Below the pieces are notes generated by a model. It did not search any database, was not told the DNA's origin, and worked only from the letters and a program-made list of their open reading frames with translations. A program made the position numbers and the translations under genes. A stretch of DNA of 64,000 bases, from assembly GCF_000720425.1 (NCBI RefSeq), contig NZ_JOAJ01000011.1, positions 62,001-126,000 on the forward strand. Reading direction: 5' to 3'. This document shows, in pieces, positions 41,587 through 51,111 of the stretch. Positions within the stretch are counted from its first letter, which is position 1. Each line of letters starts with the position of its first letter. This DNA comes from Nocardia rhamnosiphila NBRC 108938. Its GTDB lineage: Bacteria; Actinomycetota; Actinomycetes; Mycobacteriales; Mycobacteriaceae.

Positions 41587-43344
41587 ATGGCAGTGACACC
41601 GTCTCGACCCGCAGAGCTCACCCCCACCCGCCCGTTTCCGGCGCGGGTGGGTCCGAAGGGTTCGGCCATCCGGAAACTGGTGACCACGACCGACCCGAAA
41701 TTGCTGGGCATCATGTACCTGGCCTCGGCAACGGCGTTCTTCCTGATCGGCGGGTTGATGGCGCTGCTGCTGCGCGGGGAACTGGCCCGCCCCGGGCTGC
41801 AATTCCTGTCGCCGGAACAGTACAACCAGCTGTTCACCATGCACGGCACGATCATGCTGCTGTTCTATGCCACGCCGGTGGTGTTCGGTTTCGCCAATGC
41901 GGTCCTGCCGCTCCAGATCGGGGCGCCGGATGTGGCGTTTCCCCGCCTCAATTCCCTGAGCTATTGGCTGTATCTGTTCGGCGCCACCATGGCGACCGCC
42001 GGATTCGTCACTCCGGGCGGCGCGGCCGATTTCGGCTGGACGGCATATTCGCCGCTCACCGATTTCCTGCACTCACCGGGTGTCGGCAGCGATCTGTGGA
42101 TCATGGGTCTGGCCGTCTCCGGCCTGGGCACCATTCTCGGTGCCGTCAACATGCTCACCACGGTGGTGTGCCTGCGCGCGCCGGGCATGACGATGTTCCG
42201 GATGCCGATCTTCACCTGGAATATCGTGGTGACCAGCATCCTGGTGCTGCTGGCGTTTCCGATCCTCACGGCGGCGCTCATGGCGCTGGCCTACGACCGG
42301 CGCCTGGGCGGTCATATCTATGATCCCGGTGTCGGCGGCGTCCTGCTGTGGCAGCACCTGTTCTGGTTCTTCGGCCATCCGGAGGTCTACATCATCGCGT
42401 TGCCGTTCTTCGGCATCGTCTCCGAGATCTTTCCGGTCTTCAGCCGCAAACCCATTTTCGGCTACACCGCGCTGGTCTTCGCGACCATCGGCATCGGTGG
42501 CCTGTCGATGGCGGTGTGGGCCCACCACATGTACGCCACCGGCGCGGTACTGCTCCCCTTCTTCTCGTTCATGACGTTCCTCATCGCCGTGCCGACCGGC
42601 GTGAAATTCTTCAACTGGATCGGCACCATGTGGAAGGGACAGCTCACATTCGAAACACCGATGCTGTTCTCGGTGGGATTCCTCGTCACGTTCCTGTTCG
42701 GTGGGCTCTCCGGTGTCATCCTGGCCAGTCCGCCCCTGGACTGGCACGTGCACGACAGCTATTTCGTGGTGGCGCATTTCCACTACGTACTCTTCGGCAC
42801 CATCGTGTTCGCGACCTTCGCCGGTATCTACTTCTGGTTCCCCAAGATGACCGGCCGGCTCATGGACGAACGTCTCGGCCGCCTCCACTTCTGGACCACC
42901 TTCCTCGGCTTCCACACCACCTTCCTGGTCCAGCACTGGCTCGGCGCCGAGGGCATGCCCCGGCGTTACGCCGACTACCAGGCCGACGACGGCTTCACCG
43001 CTCTGCACACCGTGTCCACCATCGGCTCGTTCGTGCTCGGCATCTCGATGATCACGTTCGTGTGGAATGTCTTCAAGAGCTACCGTTACGGCGAGGTGGT
43101 CACCGTGGACGATCCGTGGGGGTACGGCAACTCCCTGGAATGGGCCACCAGCTGCCCGCCGCCGCGGCACAACTTCTACGAACTGCCCAAAATCCGCAGC
43201 GAACGCCCCGCCTTCGAACTGCACTACCCGCACATGTCCGAACGCATCCGCAAAGAATCCCATATCGGCCGCAGCAGTCACGGCGCCGGCGCGGAACTGT
43301 CCCAACCCCCCGCCCCCACCACCGGTGGCGCTGCCTCCGACTGA
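41587..43344 (+). CDS. ctaD: cytochrome c oxidase subunit I
   Basis: 585 residues. The ATG at 41587 is chosen because GAAGGAGAG precedes it and homologues start near this point; the frame is open back to 41377 without a ribosome site. Twelve membrane helices can be traced. Ligands: [10 protein letters not shown] (low-spin heme His), [15 protein letters not shown] (CuB His and the cross-linked His-x-x-x-Tyr pair), WAHHMY (two CuB His) and [11 protein letters not shown] (heme a3 and a His). Residues for the D and K proton channels appear present. It is a complete heme-copper oxidase subunit of the aa3 type, yet no subunit II or III gene adjoins it. Actinobacteria often carry ctaD away from the other subunits. 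Confidence 0.93.
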   Translation: MAVTPSRPAELTPTRPFPARVGPKGSAIRKLVTTTDPKLLGIMYLASATAFFLIGGLMALLLRGELARPGLQFLSPEQYNQLFTMHGTIMLLFYATPVVFGFANAVLPLQIGAPDVAFPRLNSLSYWLYLFGATMATAGFVTPGGAADFGWTAYSPLTDFLHSPGVGSDLWIMGLAVSGLGTILGAVNMLTTVVCLRAPGMTMFRMPIFTWNIVVTSILVLLAFPILTAALMALAYDRRLGGHIYDPGVGGVLLWQHLFWFFGHPEVYIIALPFFGIVSEIFPVFSRKPIFGYTALVFATIGIGGLSMAVWAHHMYATGAVLLPFFSFMTFLIAVPTGVKFFNWIGTMWKGQLTFETPMLFSVGFLVTFLFGGLSGVILASPPLDWHVHDSYFVVAHFHYVLFGTIVFATFAGIYFWFPKMTGRLMDERLGRLHFWTTFLGFHTTFLVQHWLGAEGMPRRYADYQADDGFTALHTVSTIGSFVLGISMITFVWNVFKSYRYGEVVTVDDPWGYGNSLEWATSCPPPRHNFYELPKIRSERPAFELHYPHMSERIRKESHIGRSSHGAGAELSQPPAPTTGGAASD

Positions 43345-43554
43345 CCCGACCGCCGACACCGGATCCCGGGCCACCCGGTGTGGAGGGTGCCGCCCACCCG
43401 GGCTTCGCCGACGTGGTGGTCGGGACTACCCATCTCCCGATCGGCCGCACCCGGGAGATGCGATCGCCAAGGGCGACCGTGTGAGCCACCTGCGTCCGCG
43501 TACGGGTGCCGCTTCCCGGTGGCACAGGCCCAGGTGGTCGTGCATATTGAGGGC

Positions 43555-43890
43555 ATGAAGTACGTCTTGCTGATCTGTGACGACGAGACGGCGTCGCCGA
43601 GCCCGGCGGAAATAGCCGCGGATCCGGCACATCGGGCGTATGCGGCGGAATTGGATCGCCGGGGTGCCCGGCGCGGCGGGGCGCGGTTGCGTCCGGTGGC
43701 GGACGCGACGACGGTGCGGGTGCGGGGCGGGGAAACGCTGGTGTCCGACGGCCCGTACGCGGAGACCAAGGATTTCATCGGCGGCATCGATATCATCGAA
43801 TGCGCGGACCTGGACGAGGCGATCGAACTCGCGGCGCGTCATCCCTACGCCCTGCACGGATCGATCGAGGTCCGCCCCGTGTGGGAATGA
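43555..43890 (+). CDS. YCII/DGPF-domain protein
   Basis: 111 residues. It begins [11 protein letters not shown] and carries [20 protein letters not shown], the DGPF/DGPY signature of YCII-related proteins, a small ferredoxin-like alpha/beta fold. It overlaps the ECF42-type sigma gene by four bases (ATGA). DGPF-domain genes are the hallmark neighbours and targets of ECF42 sigma factors. Its biochemical role is unknown. Confidence 0.88.
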   Translation: MKYVLLICDDETASPSPAEIAADPAHRAYAAELDRRGARRGGARLRPVADATTVRVRGGETLVSDGPYAETKDFIGGIDIIECADLDEAIELAARHPYALHGSIEVRPVWE

Positions 43891-45104
43891 CCGCGCCATT
43901 TGCGGTGCGGGCCGCGGTGGACCGGGCCTATCGCAACGAATGGGGTCAGCTGGTCGCGACCTTGATCGGGGACACCGGGGATTGGGATCTGGCCGAGGAC
44001 TGCGCGCAGGAGGCGTTCGCCGCGGCGCTGTCCACCTGGGCCCGCGATGGTGTGCCCGACCGGCCGGGGGCCTGGCTCACCACTACGGCGCGCAATCGCG
44101 CGACCGACCGGCTGCGCCGCGAGACGGCCGCCGGCGCGAAGATGCGGCAGCTCGCGCTCCTGGACCGAAACCCTGTCGAGCCTGCGCCGGAGGGGATTCC
44201 CGATGAGCGGTTGCGGCTGATCTTCACGTGCTGCCATCCGGCACTGCCGTTCCCCGCCCGGGTCGCGCTCACCTTACGTACCCTGGCGGGTCTGAGCACC
44301 GCCGAGATCGCCAAGGCATTCCTGACCGCCGAGTCCACGATGGCGCAACGCCTGGTGCGCGCCAAACGCAAGATCGTCGAGGCCGGCATCCCGTATCGGG
44401 TCCCTCCGGCGGAGCTGCTGGCGGACCGGTTGTCCGCGGTCGCGGCGGTGCTCTACCTGATCTTCAACGAGGGGTACGGCGACGCGGACGGGCGGCGCGG
44501 GCTGACGGCCGAGGGTATCCACCTCGCTCGGGTGCTGGTCCGGTTGCTGCCCGCCGAGCCCGAGGCGCGGGGACTGCTGGCACTGATGCTGCTGCTCGAG
44601 GCCCGCCGCGAGCACCGCACCGAGGACGGTGTGCTGGTCTCCTTGGAGGACCAGGACCGCTCCCGGTGGGACCGCGCGCTGATCACCGAGGGGGTCCGGA
44701 CACTGGACGAGGCGCTGGCCGCGCGGCGTCCCGGGCCGTATCAGGTGCAGGCCGCGATCGCGGCCTGCCACGCCACCGCGCCCGACTCGGCGGCCACGGA
44801 CTGGCCCCAGATCGCGGCGCTCTACCGGGAGCTCGCGCGGCTGGCTCCCTCGCCCGTGGTCGATCTCAACTACGCGGTGGCGGTCGCGCTGGCCGACGGC
44901 ATCCCGGCCGGTCTCGCGCTCGTCGATGAGCTCGCCGGGTCCGGCCGCCTGGCGGGCTACTATCTGCTGCCCGCCACCCGAGCCGATCTGCTGCGCCGGG
45001 ACGGCCGAGCCGCCGAGGCCGCCGAGGCCTACGCGGCGGCGCTGGAACTGGCGCCGACGGATGCCGAGCGCCGCTACCTGTCCGGGCGCCTCCGCGCCCT
45101 CTGA
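43887..45104 (+). CDS. ECF42-family sigma factor with TPR-like C-terminus
   Basis: 405 residues from the ATG at 43887 overlapping the DGPF gene. Region 2: [20 protein letters not shown] and [20 protein letters not shown]. Region 4: [20 protein letters not shown] and [12 protein letters not shown]. The remaining 220 residues, with [16 protein letters not shown] and helix pairs, form the long TPR-like extension typical of ECF42. No anti-sigma gene is present; in this group the extension is needed for activity. It likely drives the DGPF operon. Confidence 0.9.
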   Translation: MTAPFAVRAAVDRAYRNEWGQLVATLIGDTGDWDLAEDCAQEAFAAALSTWARDGVPDRPGAWLTTTARNRATDRLRRETAAGAKMRQLALLDRNPVEPAPEGIPDERLRLIFTCCHPALPFPARVALTLRTLAGLSTAEIAKAFLTAESTMAQRLVRAKRKIVEAGIPYRVPPAELLADRLSAVAAVLYLIFNEGYGDADGRRGLTAEGIHLARVLVRLLPAEPEARGLLALMLLLEARREHRTEDGVLVSLEDQDRSRWDRALITEGVRTLDEALAARRPGPYQVQAAIAACHATAPDSAATDWPQIAALYRELARLAPSPVVDLNYAVAVALADGIPAGLALVDELAGSGRLAGYYLLPATRADLLRRDGRAAEAAEAYAAALELAPTDAERRYLSGRLRAL

Positions 45105-45217
45105 CCGGCGCTCACGCTCCTCGAAGAAATTCGGGTAATTTTTTCGCGCCGGTTGTCGATTTCGCGGTACCTGCTTCGTCGGTGGGACGAACCACCCGAT
45201 GAATGAGAGGTAGAACA

Positions 45218-45712
45218 ATGTCGAACACCGAGTACCTGACCGCCACCATGTCCGTGGACCGGACCCCCGACGAGGTCTTCGCGGCCGTCACCGATGTCCG
45301 CGGATGGTGGAGCGAGAACATCATCGGCGCCACCACCACCGTGCACGACGAATTCGTCTTCACCGACGACAGCAGATACGCGGGCGAAACGGCCGCGGGG
45401 AAGCCGGGCATCCGCTTCGCCCGGTTCCGGCTCACCGAGGTGACGCCGGGCGCGCGGGTGGTCTGGCAGGTCGTGGATTCCGACCTCACCTTCGTCGACG
45501 ACCGGGCCGAGTGGACCGGTACCACGGTCGTCTTCGACCTCACCGCGACCACGGAAGGCACGACCCTGCACTTCACGCACGAGGGCCTGACCGCCGCCGG
45601 ATCCGAATGCTTCGAGGCGTGCTCGCGCGGCTGGACCTTCTACATCACCGAAAGCCTGCCGCGGCTGATCACCACCGGCACCGGCGATCCCATCCCCGAC
45701 TACAACTCCTGA
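45218..45712 (+). CDS. SRPBCC (AHSA1-like) protein
   Basis: 164 residues from an ATG with GAGAGGTAG upstream. SVDRTPDEVFAAVTDVRGWW at the N-terminus, the central hydrophobic strands and the last long helix (FEACSRGWTFYITESLPRLI) give the helix-grip fold of START/SRPBCC ligand-binding proteins. GWW with a following acidic loop is typical of AHSA1-like members. The ligand is unknown. It follows the ECF42 operon by 113 bases in the same direction; such proteins are frequent ECF42 neighbours. Confidence 0.85.
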   Translation: MSNTEYLTATMSVDRTPDEVFAAVTDVRGWWSENIIGATTTVHDEFVFTDDSRYAGETAAGKPGIRFARFRLTEVTPGARVVWQVVDSDLTFVDDRAEWTGTTVVFDLTATTEGTTLHFTHEGLTAAGSECFEACSRGWTFYITESLPRLITTGTGDPIPDYNS

Positions 45713-45713
45713 A

Positions 45714-45726
45714 CCGCCGTCGGCGG
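45714..45726 (+). terminator. short hairpin at the SRPBCC stop
   Basis: CCGCC-GTC-GGCGG, 5-bp stem, starts two bases after the stop codon and is followed by CTGTTT. A weak intrinsic terminator. Confidence 0.4.
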
Positions 45727-45813
45727 GCTGTTTCCGGCGCCGGGCACGGGATAGCCGGGCATCGACCTCACGCATGGTCCACGCGGAAGGTGATGCCGCG
45801 CCGACAGCAACGC

Positions 45814-45849
45814 CGGAACGCCGCCGGGTGGAGGCCTGGCGGCGTTCCG
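45814..45849. terminator. strong 12-bp hairpin between convergent genes
   Basis: CGGAACGCCGCC and GGCGGCGTTCCG form a perfect 12-bp stem around a 12-base loop. It lies between the SRPBCC gene and the convergent membrane-protein gene at 45932 and can work for both directions. Confidence 0.65.
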
Positions 45850-45931
45850 TCCGGAAGACCGGCGTCCGGTAGGCGCCACTCGGCAAGTGGTCGCTCATGC
45901 GACGAACAGGTACTGCCCGTCCGGGCCCGGA

Positions 45932-46636
45932 TCAGCTCTCCCCGCGACCGCTCCGCCCGCTCGCGGCCGACTGCCCGAAGAAGAAGCCGAGGATCAGCAG
46001 GATCATGTTCATCACGATCTCCGGGACCTGCGTATCGGTGAACATCGCGACCACCAACACGAGACTGAACCCGACCAGCAGGACTGCGCCGATGAGCACG
46101 GCGATGGGCTCACGCTGGAACAGCGACCACCGCATCCGTGAGCGGCGCTCGTTCAGGTCTCGGACCACATTCTGCAATTCGGTCTCCAATGCAGCGTCCC
46201 GCGCGTCCTCGGTCACCGAGGATTTCGCCACCACGTCCTGGGCCCGCTGGATCTGGGCCGCGACCATCTGCCTCGCCACCGGGTCGTGGATCGCGGATTC
46301 GGCGACATGCCGGATCTGGTCGAGCTCACGTCGCGCCGTGGTATTCCGCAGCCCCGCCTGGAGTTCTTTGCGGATATCGGCGAGCCGGCGCAGCATGTAT
46401 CCCTCGCCGACCACATCGGTCACGCCGTTGCTGTCGGTGATCTCGAACGGTTGCCGATCCTGCCGGGGGACGGTCTCCATCATGTTCTCGACCCGGGACA
46501 GCCACGCCGCGACTTCGTCCGGTGTGACGCCCTCGAAGGTGCGCGGGATGCCGAGTTCCTCCTTGATGTTGTTGCGGACGGCTTCGCGGTTCTCCGGCGA
46601 AACATCTCGTTCTTCCCGCGACTCTCTGCGACCCAA
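45932..46636 (-). CDS. membrane protein with coiled-coil cytoplasmic part
   Basis: About 234 residues. A TTG at 46636 has GGGAGG six bases upstream and is the likeliest start; an ATG at 46660 is in frame and would add eight residues. Residues 15-165 are charged and helical (ELDQIRHVAESAIHDPVARQ, LETELQNVVRDLNERRSRMR). The C-terminus has two membrane segments: AVLIGAVLLVGFSLVLVVAM and IVMNMILLILGFFFG. It would be anchored by a C-terminal hairpin with a large cytoplasmic head. I do not recognise the family. Confidence 0.7.
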   Translation of the reverse strand: MGRRESREERDVSPENREAVRNNIKEELGIPRTFEGVTPDEVAAWLSRVENMMETVPRQDRQPFEITDSNGVTDVVGEGYMLRRLADIRKELQAGLRNTTARRELDQIRHVAESAIHDPVARQMVAAQIQRAQDVVAKSSVTEDARDAALETELQNVVRDLNERRSRMRWSLFQREPIAVLIGAVLLVGFSLVLVVAMFTDTQVPEIVMNMILLILGFFFGQSAASGRSGRGES

Positions 46637-47132
46637 CGCATTCCTCCCACACTGACCCATGTTTGCCGGACCAGCGTACGGGCTCCACGCCGGAGCAGGA
46701 ACGGGATCCACCCTCGCGCAATGAATCCCGGGGCCGCATCGGCCCGCACCGCACACCCTCGGCGCCCGCAGCCAGGAGTCCGCGACCGCCCACGGGCCGG
46801 ACGCCACCGCCGTTTCCGCAGCAAGGGACCCCTGTACCTACCGGCGGTCGACATCGACCACTACGACGCCGGGGCCGGGCAGGCGAGGACCGTGCCGTAG
46901 GGATTCGGCGCCGGGTCCGAGCGTGACGGGCGCACACTCCCCCACCTCACCACAGATCGGCGGGCTGCTCGGCCGCTCGCGCCGGCCATCCGGCACTCGG
47001 ACGGAGAACTCACCCGGGCGACTGCCGCACCGGGTCGCCGGAATCGTCGATCCGGCGTATCGAGGATTGGCTTCGACCACAGCGGGTAGCACGACGGCCG
47101 ACATCCGCTCCGCGACTCAGCGAGGAGAAACC
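46637..47132. other. non-coding region between divergent genes
   Basis: About 496 bases between a minus-strand and a plus-strand start. Frames open on both strands but none has a ribosome site or a recognisable product. Apart from the GAGGAG site before 47133 I see no defined element. Confidence 0.45.
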
Positions 47133-48914
47133 ATGGCCCAGCAAGTCTCCGACTATGTCCTGCGCCGCCTCCGCGAATGGGGGGTCGAGCAGGTATTCGG
47201 TTACCCCGGCGACGGCATCAACGGGCTGGTGGCCGCGTTCGGCCGCGCCGACAATTCACCGCGGTTCGTCCAGGCCCGGCACGAGGAGATGGCGGCGTTC
47301 CAGGCGACCGGATATGCCAAGTTCAGCGGCAAGGTGGGCGTCTGCACCGCGACCTCGGGCCCCGGCGCGATCCACCTGCTCAACGGGCTCTACGACGCCA
47401 AGCTCGATCACGTCCCGGTCGTGGCGGTGGTGGGCCAGACCGCGCGTAGCGCGATGGGCGGCAGCTACCAGCAGGAGGTCGACCTGCAGTCGCTGTACAA
47501 GGACGTCGCCGCCGACTATCTGGTCGAGGTGAACGTCTCCAGCCAGCTGCCGAATGCCCTCGACCGGGCCTTCCGCACCGCGATCACCCGCCGCTCCCCC
47601 ACCGCGGTCATCATCCCGGCGGATCTCCAGGAAGAGCCCTACGAGCCGCCGCAGCACGAGTTCAAGCAGGTGCCGTCCAGCCCGCCCGCGGCCCTGGTGA
47701 CGAGTTCCGATCCGGCCGACGACGAGATCCGGCACGCCGCCGACGTGCTCAATGCCGGGTCGAAGGTCGCCATCCTGATCGGCCAGGGCGCCCGGGCGGC
47801 TGCGGCGGAAGTACTCGAGGTCGCCGACCGCACCGGCGCGGGGATCGCCAAGGCCCTCCTGGGCAAGGACGTCCTCCCCGATGACCTCCCGTTCGTCACC
47901 GGATCGATCGGATTGCTGGGCACCCGGCCCAGCTACGAGTTGATGCGTGACTGCGACACCCTGCTGATCGTGGGTTCGAATTTCCCCTACACCCAGTTCC
48001 TGCCCGATCTCGATCAGGCGCGGGCGGTACAGATCGACCTCGACGGCGCGATGATCGGCATGCGCTACCCCACCGAGGCCAACCTGGTCGGCGACGCGCG
48101 GACCACCCTGCGCCACCTGATCCCGCTGCTGAACCGCAAGGAGGATCGCTCCTGGCGCGAGGAGATCGAGCAGAATGTGGACCGCTGGTGGACCACCATC
48201 AAGCGGCAGAGCATGCTCGACGCCCACCCGATCAATCCGATGCGGGTGGTGTGGGAACTGTCCGAACGGATCCCCGGCAACGCCATCGTGACCGCGGATT
48301 CCGGATCCTCCACCAACTGGTATGCCCGCTGCCTGCGCTTCCGCGATCAAATGCGCGGGTCACTGTCGGGCACCCTCGCCACGATGGGCCCCGGGGTCCC
48401 CTATGCCATCGGCGCGAAGTTCGCCCATCCCGACCGCCCCGCGATCGCCCTGGTCGGCGACGGCGCCATGCAGATGAACGGGCTGGCCGAGCTCATGACC
48501 GTCGCGCGCTATCAACATCTGTGGCAGGATCGCCGGCTGATCGTCTGCGTCTTCCACAACAACGATCTCAACCAGGTCACCTGGGAGTTGCGCGCCATGG
48601 GCGGCGCACCGAAGTTCGAGGAATCGCAGAGCCTTCCCGATGTCTCCTATGCCGAGATCGCGCGGGCGATGGGCATCGAGGCGGTCGCGGTCGAGAAGCC
48701 GGACGCGATCGGCGCCGCCTGGGATTACGCGCTCGCCGCGGACGGTCCGGTACTGCTCGACGTCCGATGCGACCCGGAGGTGCCGCCGATTCCACCGCAC
48801 GCCAGCTATGAGCAGCTGAAGGAGATGGCCGCCTCGGTACTGCGCGGCGACCCGGACGCCTGGCATCTGATGGTGCAGGGCGCCAAGACCAAGGCGCAGG
48901 AGTTCCGGCGCTGA
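47133..48914 (+). CDS. thiamine-diphosphate enzyme (pyruvate oxidase/acetolactate synthase-like)
   Basis: 593 residues from an ATG with GAGGAG upstream. The PYR domain has VFGYPGDGINGLVAAF and the catalytic Glu in QARHEEMAAFQATGYA, followed by TATSGPGAIHLLNGLYDAK. A middle Rossmann-type domain follows (VAILIGQGARAAAAEVLEVA). The PP domain has LVGDGAMQMNGLAELMTVAR with the closing HNNDLN of the GDG..NN thiamine-diphosphate/Mg site. Members of this group with LYKDVA and no subunit partner are often annotated as pyruvate oxidase or decarboxylase; the substrate cannot be fixed from sequence alone. It stands alone, ended by a hairpin. Confidence 0.87.
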   Translation: MAQQVSDYVLRRLREWGVEQVFGYPGDGINGLVAAFGRADNSPRFVQARHEEMAAFQATGYAKFSGKVGVCTATSGPGAIHLLNGLYDAKLDHVPVVAVVGQTARSAMGGSYQQEVDLQSLYKDVAADYLVEVNVSSQLPNALDRAFRTAITRRSPTAVIIPADLQEEPYEPPQHEFKQVPSSPPAALVTSSDPADDEIRHAADVLNAGSKVAILIGQGARAAAAEVLEVADRTGAGIAKALLGKDVLPDDLPFVTGSIGLLGTRPSYELMRDCDTLLIVGSNFPYTQFLPDLDQARAVQIDLDGAMIGMRYPTEANLVGDARTTLRHLIPLLNRKEDRSWREEIEQNVDRWWTTIKRQSMLDAHPINPMRVVWELSERIPGNAIVTADSGSSTNWYARCLRFRDQMRGSLSGTLATMGPGVPYAIGAKFAHPDRPAIALVGDGAMQMNGLAELMTVARYQHLWQDRRLIVCVFHNNDLNQVTWELRAMGGAPKFEESQSLPDVSYAEIARAMGIEAVAVEKPDAIGAAWDYALAADGPVLLDVRCDPEVPPIPPHASYEQLKEMAASVLRGDPDAWHLMVQGAKTKAQEFRR

Positions 48915-48915
48915 C

Positions 48916-48952
48916 CGGCGGGAAGCACCGGTGCCGTCGGCCGGTCCCGCCG
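48916..48952. terminator. hairpin between convergent genes
   Basis: CGGCGGGA and TCCCGCCG pair across 21 bases right after the stop of the thiamine-diphosphate enzyme. It faces the convergent gene that ends at 48981. Confidence 0.5.
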
Positions 48953-48980
48953 ATACGGAGCCGCTACGGGCGCGGGGGCC

Positions 48981-49364
48981 TCATGCCCAGGCGTGAGCCC
49001 CCGGGCTCGGCGACAGCGGCGACATGAGCCGCCCCCAGAATTCGTGCCGGATCGCATCCCAGAGTCCGGCCAGTTCCGGATAGAGTTCGCGCGCTCGCGC
49101 GAGATCCGGATAACTGCCGGAGGGAAAGCAGACCACCGGGGAGGCGTCGGCGAGCTTCTCGACCACGACGATGGCGATAGCGTGATCCCGCAGCATCCGC
49201 CAGGTGGCGCGAAGCCCGTCGACCTCCGTCCGGCACATTTTTGGCGCCGGGCCGTCGAAGCTTCCGGACGGCTGGGGGGTGAGTGCCAGGCCGGTGGGTG
49301 ATTCTGCGCCGTGACGAGCTCCCCGGTGAGGGCCCTCGACGCCGCGATACGGATGTTCGTGCAT
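48981..49364 (-). CDS. hypothetical protein, 127 aa
   Basis: Unrecognised. The ATG at 49364 has AGGAAAGGG upstream; a frame extension to 49406 is less likely. The N-terminal third is His/Gly/Pro-rich and probably disordered. The rest (LRATWRMLRDHAIAIVVVEK, VVCFPSGSYPDLARARELYP, WDAIRHEFWGRLMSPL) looks like a small alpha/beta domain. No membrane segment or known motif. Confidence 0.6.
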   Translation of the reverse strand: MHEHPYRGVEGPHRGARHGAESPTGLALTPQPSGSFDGPAPKMCRTEVDGLRATWRMLRDHAIAIVVVEKLADASPVVCFPSGSYPDLARARELYPELAGLWDAIRHEFWGRLMSPLSPSPGAHAWA

Positions 49365-49430
49365 GTCGGTCCCTTTCCTGACCCGTGACGCCCGGGGTGA
49401 CGCCATTGAGTTAATCTAATACCTCTGAAG

Positions 49431-49520
49431 TCATAGTTCAATGGCTTAGTCGAATTGGAGCGTCGATTCATCGTCGGACGCCCCGGGGCGGCGCCGCGTC
49501 TCTATTGACTCCATAGTTCA
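49431..49520. promoter_or_regulatory. repeated CATAGTTCA boxes in an AT-rich divergent promoter region
   Basis: TCATAGTTCA at 49431-49440 and CCATAGTTCA at 49511-49520 share nine bases and lie in the only AT-rich part of this neighbourhood. The first sits in TGAA-N7-TTCA, an inverted repeat. The region separates the gene ending at 48981 from the FadR-type regulator at 49578, so the boxes may be its operators. Confidence 0.35.
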
Positions 49521-49577
49521 TATTTCAAGTTGCACGGCCTAGGATCGATGCATATACCGCGCACCAGAGGAGTCGCG

Positions 49578-50330
49578 TTGCCCCAGCAGGAACGCGCGGG
49601 CCTGACCGCGCTCAGTGCTGTTCTGTCACCACTGGAGGGCAGTGGTCCGAAGACGGAGGCCGTGGTCCAGCGGTTGTCCGCGGCGATCAGCCTCGGGGTG
49701 ATGGTCGACGGCCAGCAGTTGCCGAGCGAGTTGACCCTCGCCGACCAGTTGGGTGTATCGACGATGACGCTGCGGGAAGCACTGGCCGTCCTCCGGGAGC
49801 AGGGCATCGTCCGCACCAAACGAGGACGCGGGGGCGGCAGCTTCATCTGTTCCTCCGCGGAGGCCCTGGAGCACACCGCGTCGGCACGGTTGCAGCAGAT
49901 GAGTCTCGCGGAATTACGTGACCTCGGGGATGCGCAGTTCGCCATCGCCGGCGCGGCCGCGGTATTCGCCGCCCGCCGCGGCGGGCGGGCCGATATCGCC
50001 CGGCTCCACGCCCTGACCGACCGGTTACGGACCAGCACCGAGCCGATCGCGGCCCGGCGGGCCGACAGCCGTTTCCATATCGAGATGGCCGTGTGCGCGC
50101 AGTCCACCAGGCTGACCCGCGCCCAGGTCGACCTCCAGGCCGAACTCTCCGCACTGATCTGGCTGCCGCGACTGGCGCTCGATCCGGCCGCCGAGGCGTC
50201 CGTCCACAGCGACCTGGTACGCGCCATCGAACGGGAGGATGATGTCGAGGCCCGGAAACTGGCAGAATCGCATAGTGAATCCCGCATCCGTCGACTCGTC
50301 GCCCTACGTATGGAGCTCAGTGATCGATGA
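49578..50330 (+). CDS. GntR/FadR-family transcriptional regulator
   Basis: 250 residues from the TTG at 49578, which has GAGGAG five bases upstream; ATG codons at 49530 and 49548 are in frame but lack a site. The winged helix covers residues 27-90: AVVQRLSAAISLGVMVDGQQ, LPSELTLADQLGVSTMTLRE, ALAVLREQGIVRTKRGRGGG. The C-terminal part is an all-helical FCD-type domain (FHIEMAVCAQS has the Asp/His-type metal or ligand pocket in part). The stop overlaps the start of the Cache-domain gene, so both are made together. Confidence 0.87.
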   Translation: MPQQERAGLTALSAVLSPLEGSGPKTEAVVQRLSAAISLGVMVDGQQLPSELTLADQLGVSTMTLREALAVLREQGIVRTKRGRGGGSFICSSAEALEHTASARLQQMSLAELRDLGDAQFAIAGAAAVFAARRGGRADIARLHALTDRLRTSTEPIAARRADSRFHIEMAVCAQSTRLTRAQVDLQAELSALIWLPRLALDPAAEASVHSDLVRAIEREDDVEARKLAESHSESRIRRLVALRMELSDR

Positions 50331-51061
50331 CGGACAATCCAAGACCTCCGACCATCGAGTCGCTCGCCTCCGTCGTGGCGGAGCTGGCCGAGCAGATCTT
50401 TCTGTCGCTGACCACGATAGGAACCGCGCTGACGCGTGTATGGGACGAAGCCACCGCGAATCGCCGATCCACTCCCCGTTCGACCGATCTGGCGCGGCTG
50501 CGCGAACCCATCGCCCATGAGCTCGAGCAGGTGGGCGACCTGTTCGACGGGGCGGGCGTGGTCATCGCCGACGGTGCACTCGCCGACCGGCCGCGGTTCC
50601 TGGAGTGGTGGCAGGTGCATTCGGCCCACGGACCCCAGCGGCTGAACCCCGAGCTGAACCCGCTCAGCGAATACTTCTACGACTACACCCAGATGGACTG
50701 GTATGTGATCCCGCGTGACGAGCGGCGCCGCTGGGTGCACGGACCCTATATCGATTTCGCGTGCACCGACCAGTACGTGTGCACGTTCGCGGTGCCGGTC
50801 ACCACCGCGCCGGGACAGTTCCTCGGAATAGCCGGGGCCGATGTGCCGGTCGGCGCGATGCAGGAGATCCTGCTTCCCCGGTTCCGGGCCTCGGGCCCCG
50901 CTCTCGTACTCGTCAACGACGAGGGCCGCGTCCTCCTCGCCACCGATCCGGGCCTCCCCCCTGGGTCCAGGACCGGCCGTGTCGGCTGGACCGGTACCGG
51001 CGTGCCGATCGACGCGCTTCCGTGGTCGCTGTGCCGGTTGGAGGGCACCACCACCTACTGA
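50327..51061 (+). CDS. soluble Cache (PDC-like) sensor-domain protein
   Basis: 244 residues, no signal peptide or membrane helix, so probably cytoplasmic. The stretch LSEYFYDYTQMDWYVIPRDE, WVHGPYIDFACTDQYVCTFA and VPVTTAPGQFLGIAGADVPV has the dCache layout (W..P, GPY.D, T...PV, G..G.D). Such folds normally bind small ligands outside the cell. Here the gene overlaps the FadR-type regulator by four bases (ATGA), suggesting an intracellular ligand sensor or binding partner for it. Confidence 0.75.
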   Translation: MTDNPRPPTIESLASVVAELAEQIFLSLTTIGTALTRVWDEATANRRSTPRSTDLARLREPIAHELEQVGDLFDGAGVVIADGALADRPRFLEWWQVHSAHGPQRLNPELNPLSEYFYDYTQMDWYVIPRDERRRWVHGPYIDFACTDQYVCTFAVPVTTAPGQFLGIAGADVPVGAMQEILLPRFRASGPALVLVNDEGRVLLATDPGLPPGSRTGRVGWTGTGVPIDALPWSLCRLEGTTTY

Positions 51062-51063
51062 GA

Positions 51064-51094
51064 CGGTCACCGTTCGGACCGGCAACGGTGACCG
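51064..51094. terminator. 11-bp hairpin between convergent genes
   Basis: CGGTCACCGTT and AACGGTGACCG form a perfect stem with a 9-base loop, three bases after the Cache gene stop and before the convergent gene ending at 51112. Confidence 0.6.
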
Positions 51095-51111
51095 CGATCC
51101 GGGTGCAGGCT

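Noticed and set aside
46838..47104. 88-codon minus-strand open frame in the divergent gap
   Set aside because: No ribosome site, composition unlike the neighbouring real genes, no recognisable motif.
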